From the NCBI GenBank assembly GCA_020433785.1, contig JAGRCC010000359.1, positions 1 to 6,675 on the forward strand: 6,675 bases of DNA, read 5' to 3'. Shown here piece after piece: positions 4,464 through 6,675 of this stretch (the stretch's first letter is position 1; each line of letters begins with the position of its first letter). The notes beneath the pieces were generated by a model that ran no database searches, was not told the origin of the DNA, and saw nothing but the letters and a program-made list of their open reading frames with translations. The stretch is from Anaerolineae bacterium (GTDB lineage: Bacteria > Chloroflexota > Anaerolineae > 4572-78 > J111). The position numbers and the translations under genes were made by a program.

Positions 4464-6530
4464 CTACTTCTCCGTCCAAATCCACTTGTCGCGAACGGTT
4501 GATTGCGGGGCAAAGCTCAGGACCGTGCCGGAAGGACCACGCACGGCGCAATCCCACGGGCCGTAGGCGGCGGTGCCCAAAGCGCATTGATAGGCCGTGT
4601 CAAAGGCGAACTCCGGCCCGGTGGCCCAGCCGATATCCCGGCGAACCGCTACCGGCCCGTTATCCTCGTATCGCCAGGCCGCCTGCCAGACCCGGCCAAA
4701 CCCGCCGGCCGGTTCAAACAGGCCGGACGGCGGGGCCGTGGGCCACGGTTCGGCGGTGGGCACCACACCGGTGGATGTGGCTAACGGTTCGGGCGTGGCT
4801 AGAAAATTCGGATCGTTAACCCCGGCCGCGTCGAATTGGGTAAAGGCCTGCCCCTCGTTGAAAAAAATGTAAAACCGGTCGGGCTGCTCCGACCAAATCA
4901 TCAGGCCGTGCTCAAAATATTGGGCTGCCGCGGCGGAATAAATCGGCGCGGCCTCAGCGCAGCTGTCCGGGGCGTCAGCATAGAACCAACTGTGGCGGCA
5001 TTGGAAATCGAGCGCTTCGAAGATGCCGGTGGAGCGGCCATTGCCGGTTACGCTCAACCACAGGCCGCTAACCGACGCGCTGAACAGTGACTCATCCACC
5101 GTGATGGCCTGGCGGCCGGAGGCCGGACCGGGCCGGCAAAAATTGGGCGTGCCGGACAGGAAACAGATGTCGACCTGCTCGCCCACCGCTTGCCAGGTAA
5201 CGGAGATAACATCGCCAATGGTCAGCGCCGTGGTGGGGCTGAGGGTCATATCGATGATCCGGGGCACGACCTCACCGGCTGGGGTGGGCAGGGGCGCCGG
5301 CGCGGCCGGTGGGGTAAAGCCGGCCAGCGTTCCGGTCGAGGTTACCAGCCAGACCCGCCCGGCCGTGTCAACCGCGATATCGGCGATAGCGCCGGCCGGT
5401 AGGCCATCGGCGGGGGTGTAGGTTAGCCAGGTGTGGCCGTCGAAGACGCTGGCGCCGGCGTTGGTGCCGAACCAGCGGCGGCCGGCCCGATCAACGGCGG
5501 CGGCCTCCACGTCATCGCGCGGCAGGCCGGTGAGCTGGTTGTAGCGGTTCACCTGCCGCCCATCGAACACGGCCACCCCGCCGCCGGCGGCCGCGGCCCA
5601 AATTTGTCCGGCGGCGGCATCCACCAGCATGGGGGGGTGATAGGGAAATTGGCCTTCGTCCGTGTATTGCTGCCACTGCTGCCCGTCAAACGCGGCCAAC
5701 CCCTGCCGGTTGGCCAGCCAGACCGGCCCGGCCGGGTCAACGGCCAGCCCGGTAACGCCATAGGCCGGGTGGTCCGGCCCAATTTTGATCACTTGGGCTT
5801 GAATGAGCGGGGCATCCGGCGGCGGGGCCAGCGCCGGCGAGGGAATGGTTGTCCGCAGCGCCTCCGTCCGGTATAGCAGCCAGGAATGGCCGTCGAACCG
5901 GCCCAGGTCAAAGGCGGTTCTGAGCCAAAGTTGGCCGGCTTGATCAACGGCCAGGTCGCGCACGCTGTTGCCGACCCGATCCAGCGCCAGGGTGTAATGC
6001 TGCCACTGCTGCCCATCGAACCGGCTCAGACCGTCGCCGTCGTAGCCCACCCAGATGGCCCCGGCCGGATCGACCGCCAAGGCCGAAACGCTGTCGGCCA
6101 GCAGGCCGTTGGCGCTGGTGTAGCGCCGCCAACTCCGCTCATCAAACACGCTCAAGCCGGTGGAACTGCCGATCCATTTCCGCCCGACGTGATCGATTAG
6201 CAGATCGGTCACGTAATCCGACGCGTCACCGGTGCGGGTGTAGGTTTGCCAGTAGGGGTTGGGCTGGGCCTCAACAAATTCAAGCTCGACCGGTTCAGCG
6301 CCCGCCGCCGGGACCAGGTCGGCGGCGGTGGTTTCGGTGGTCGGGTCGGCCGCGGTCGGCGGTGGAGGCGTGGCTGAGGCGCGGGGCGTGACCGTGGCCG
6401 CCGGCAGTACGATGGGCGTATTTATGACCCGGGCCGGCGCCGTCCGGTTACAGGCCGCTAAGATAACCAGCGCCGGCCACAGCCGGCCAATGAGGTGGAC
6501 AAAGCGCGTTTGTTTTTTACGGTTGTTCAT
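4464..6530 (-). CDS. Secreted lipoprotein with seven-bladed regulator-type beta-propeller
   Basis: This 688-residue protein starts with a lipoprotein signal: basic N-terminus, hydrophobic stretch and lipobox LAAC with C27 as the predicted lipid anchor. A Pro/Thr/Ala-rich tether follows (about 30-90). Seven repeats between about 106 and 405 resemble Reg_prop propeller blades, each with VDxxGxxW and usually FDGxxWxxYT; they begin near residues 106, 148, 190, 259, 301, 341 and 382. Blade 3 carries a roughly 35-residue insertion (about 221-257). A possible Ig-like domain (about 422-500) contains TIGDVISVTW. The C-terminal part has YFEHGLMIW (538-546) and GFGRVW with IGWAT (610-637), motifs I associate with Chloroflexota secreted proteins. 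Cysteine pairs C456/C465, C511/C524 and C649/C661 could form disulfides. There is no histidine kinase domain, so it is not a hybrid sensor. The likely role is extracellular binding at the cell surface; the ligand is unknown. No clear Shine-Dalgarno precedes the ATG at 6530. Confidence 0.88.
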   Translation of the reverse strand: MNNRKKQTRFVHLIGRLWPALVILAACNRTAPARVINTPIVLPAATVTPRASATPPPPTAADPTTETTAADLVPAAGAEPVELEFVEAQPNPYWQTYTRTGDASDYVTDLLIDHVGRKWIGSSTGLSVFDERSWRRYTSANGLLADSVSALAVDPAGAIWVGYDGDGLSRFDGQQWQHYTLALDRVGNSVRDLAVDQAGQLWLRTAFDLGRFDGHSWLLYRTEALRTTIPSPALAPPPDAPLIQAQVIKIGPDHPAYGVTGLAVDPAGPVWLANRQGLAAFDGQQWQQYTDEGQFPYHPPMLVDAAAGQIWAAAAGGGVAVFDGRQVNRYNQLTGLPRDDVEAAAVDRAGRRWFGTNAGASVFDGHTWLTYTPADGLPAGAIADIAVDTAGRVWLVTSTGTLAGFTPPAAPAPLPTPAGEVVPRIIDMTLSPTTALTIGDVISVTWQAVGEQVDICFLSGTPNFCRPGPASGRQAITVDESLFSASVSGLWLSVTGNGRSTGIFEALDFQCRHSWFYADAPDSCAEAAPIYSAAAAQYFEHGLMIWSEQPDRFYIFFNEGQAFTQFDAAGVNDPNFLATPEPLATSTGVVPTAEPWPTAPPSGLFEPAGGFGRVWQAAWRYEDNGPVAVRRDIGWATGPEFAFDTAYQCALGTAAYGPWDCAVRGPSGTVLSFAPQSTVRDKWIWTEK
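5662..6014. repeat. Intragenic direct repeat of propeller blades
   Basis: Two 23-base stretches at 5662-5684 and 5992-6014 differ at one position and are 330 bases apart. They encode the equivalent QQWQQYT and QQWQHYT segments of blades 4 and 2. The near-identity at DNA level in otherwise diverged blades suggests recent duplication or gene conversion within the propeller. Confidence 0.55.
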
Positions 6531-6675
6531 GCCATTTACTTTCAGGTCGGTCTGGGCCAGGCCCGGTTCGGGTTAGGCGGGCCAGCCAACGGCCATTCGA
6601 TGTCACCGGCCGCACGACGGGAATTTGAGGAGTGCAACAGTCTCACTTGAGACGACACCGACAATGAAAATGCTG
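6531..6675. other. Region upstream of the lipoprotein gene, no supported gene
   Basis: A minus-strand frame is open from the window edge to a TGA at 6544-6542 (43 sense codons, containing EWPLAGPPNP). It could be the C-terminus of a gene ending 11 bases before the lipoprotein start, but an open frame of this length is common by chance in GC-rich DNA. A short inverted repeat GTCTCA/TGAGAC lies at 6640-6653. An ATG at 6664 on the plus strand has no ribosome-binding site next to it. No promoter is evident. Confidence 0.4.

Noticed and set aside
6542..6675. Partial minus-strand gene entering from the right edge
   Set aside because: The open frame is only 43 codons with no recognisable motif; in GC-rich DNA this length occurs easily by chance.

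Overview
The window most likely comes from a member of the Chloroflexota (Anaerolineae-like). This is inferred from a lipoprotein of a style common in that phylum: a seven-bladed regulator-type propeller, Pro/Thr-rich linkers, a 'YFEHGLMIW' motif and a 'GFGRVW...IGWAT' motif. The ParA/MinD-like proteins also belong to a type I recall from cyanobacteria and Chloroflexota. No ribosomal RNA or marker gene is present to confirm this.

Layout. Positions 1-49 hold the 5' two-thirds of a minus-strand tRNA-Val (anticodon CAC), with a well-formed promoter at 64-91. Positions 118-3373 hold five minus-strand genes, read from right to left: a small cysteine-rich zinc-ribbon/B-box-like protein, a winged-helix protein joined to it by a one-base stop/start overlap, two tandem ParA/MinD-like ATPases, and a MoxR-type AAA+ ATPase. 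Positions 3374-3617 are an AT-rich (about 34% GC by count) non-coding divergent region with two palindromes built from the same TTTATCG half-site. Positions 3618-4442 encode a plus-strand PfkB/ribokinase-family sugar or nucleoside kinase. Facing it, 4464-6530 encodes a 688-residue secreted lipoprotein on the minus strand. Positions 6531-6675 contain no gene I can support.

How it may work. The five-gene set looks like one transcription unit that combines DNA- or partner-binding small proteins with a ParA-type switch pair and a MoxR chaperone-like ATPase. The second ParA has lost the Walker A lysine, the signature-lysine position and the switch I aspartate, while its neighbour keeps most of them. 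An active/inactive pair is the most notable thing in the window. I know of no named pathway for this exact combination. The kinase and the lipoprotein are convergent, GC-rich and probably unrelated to the operon.
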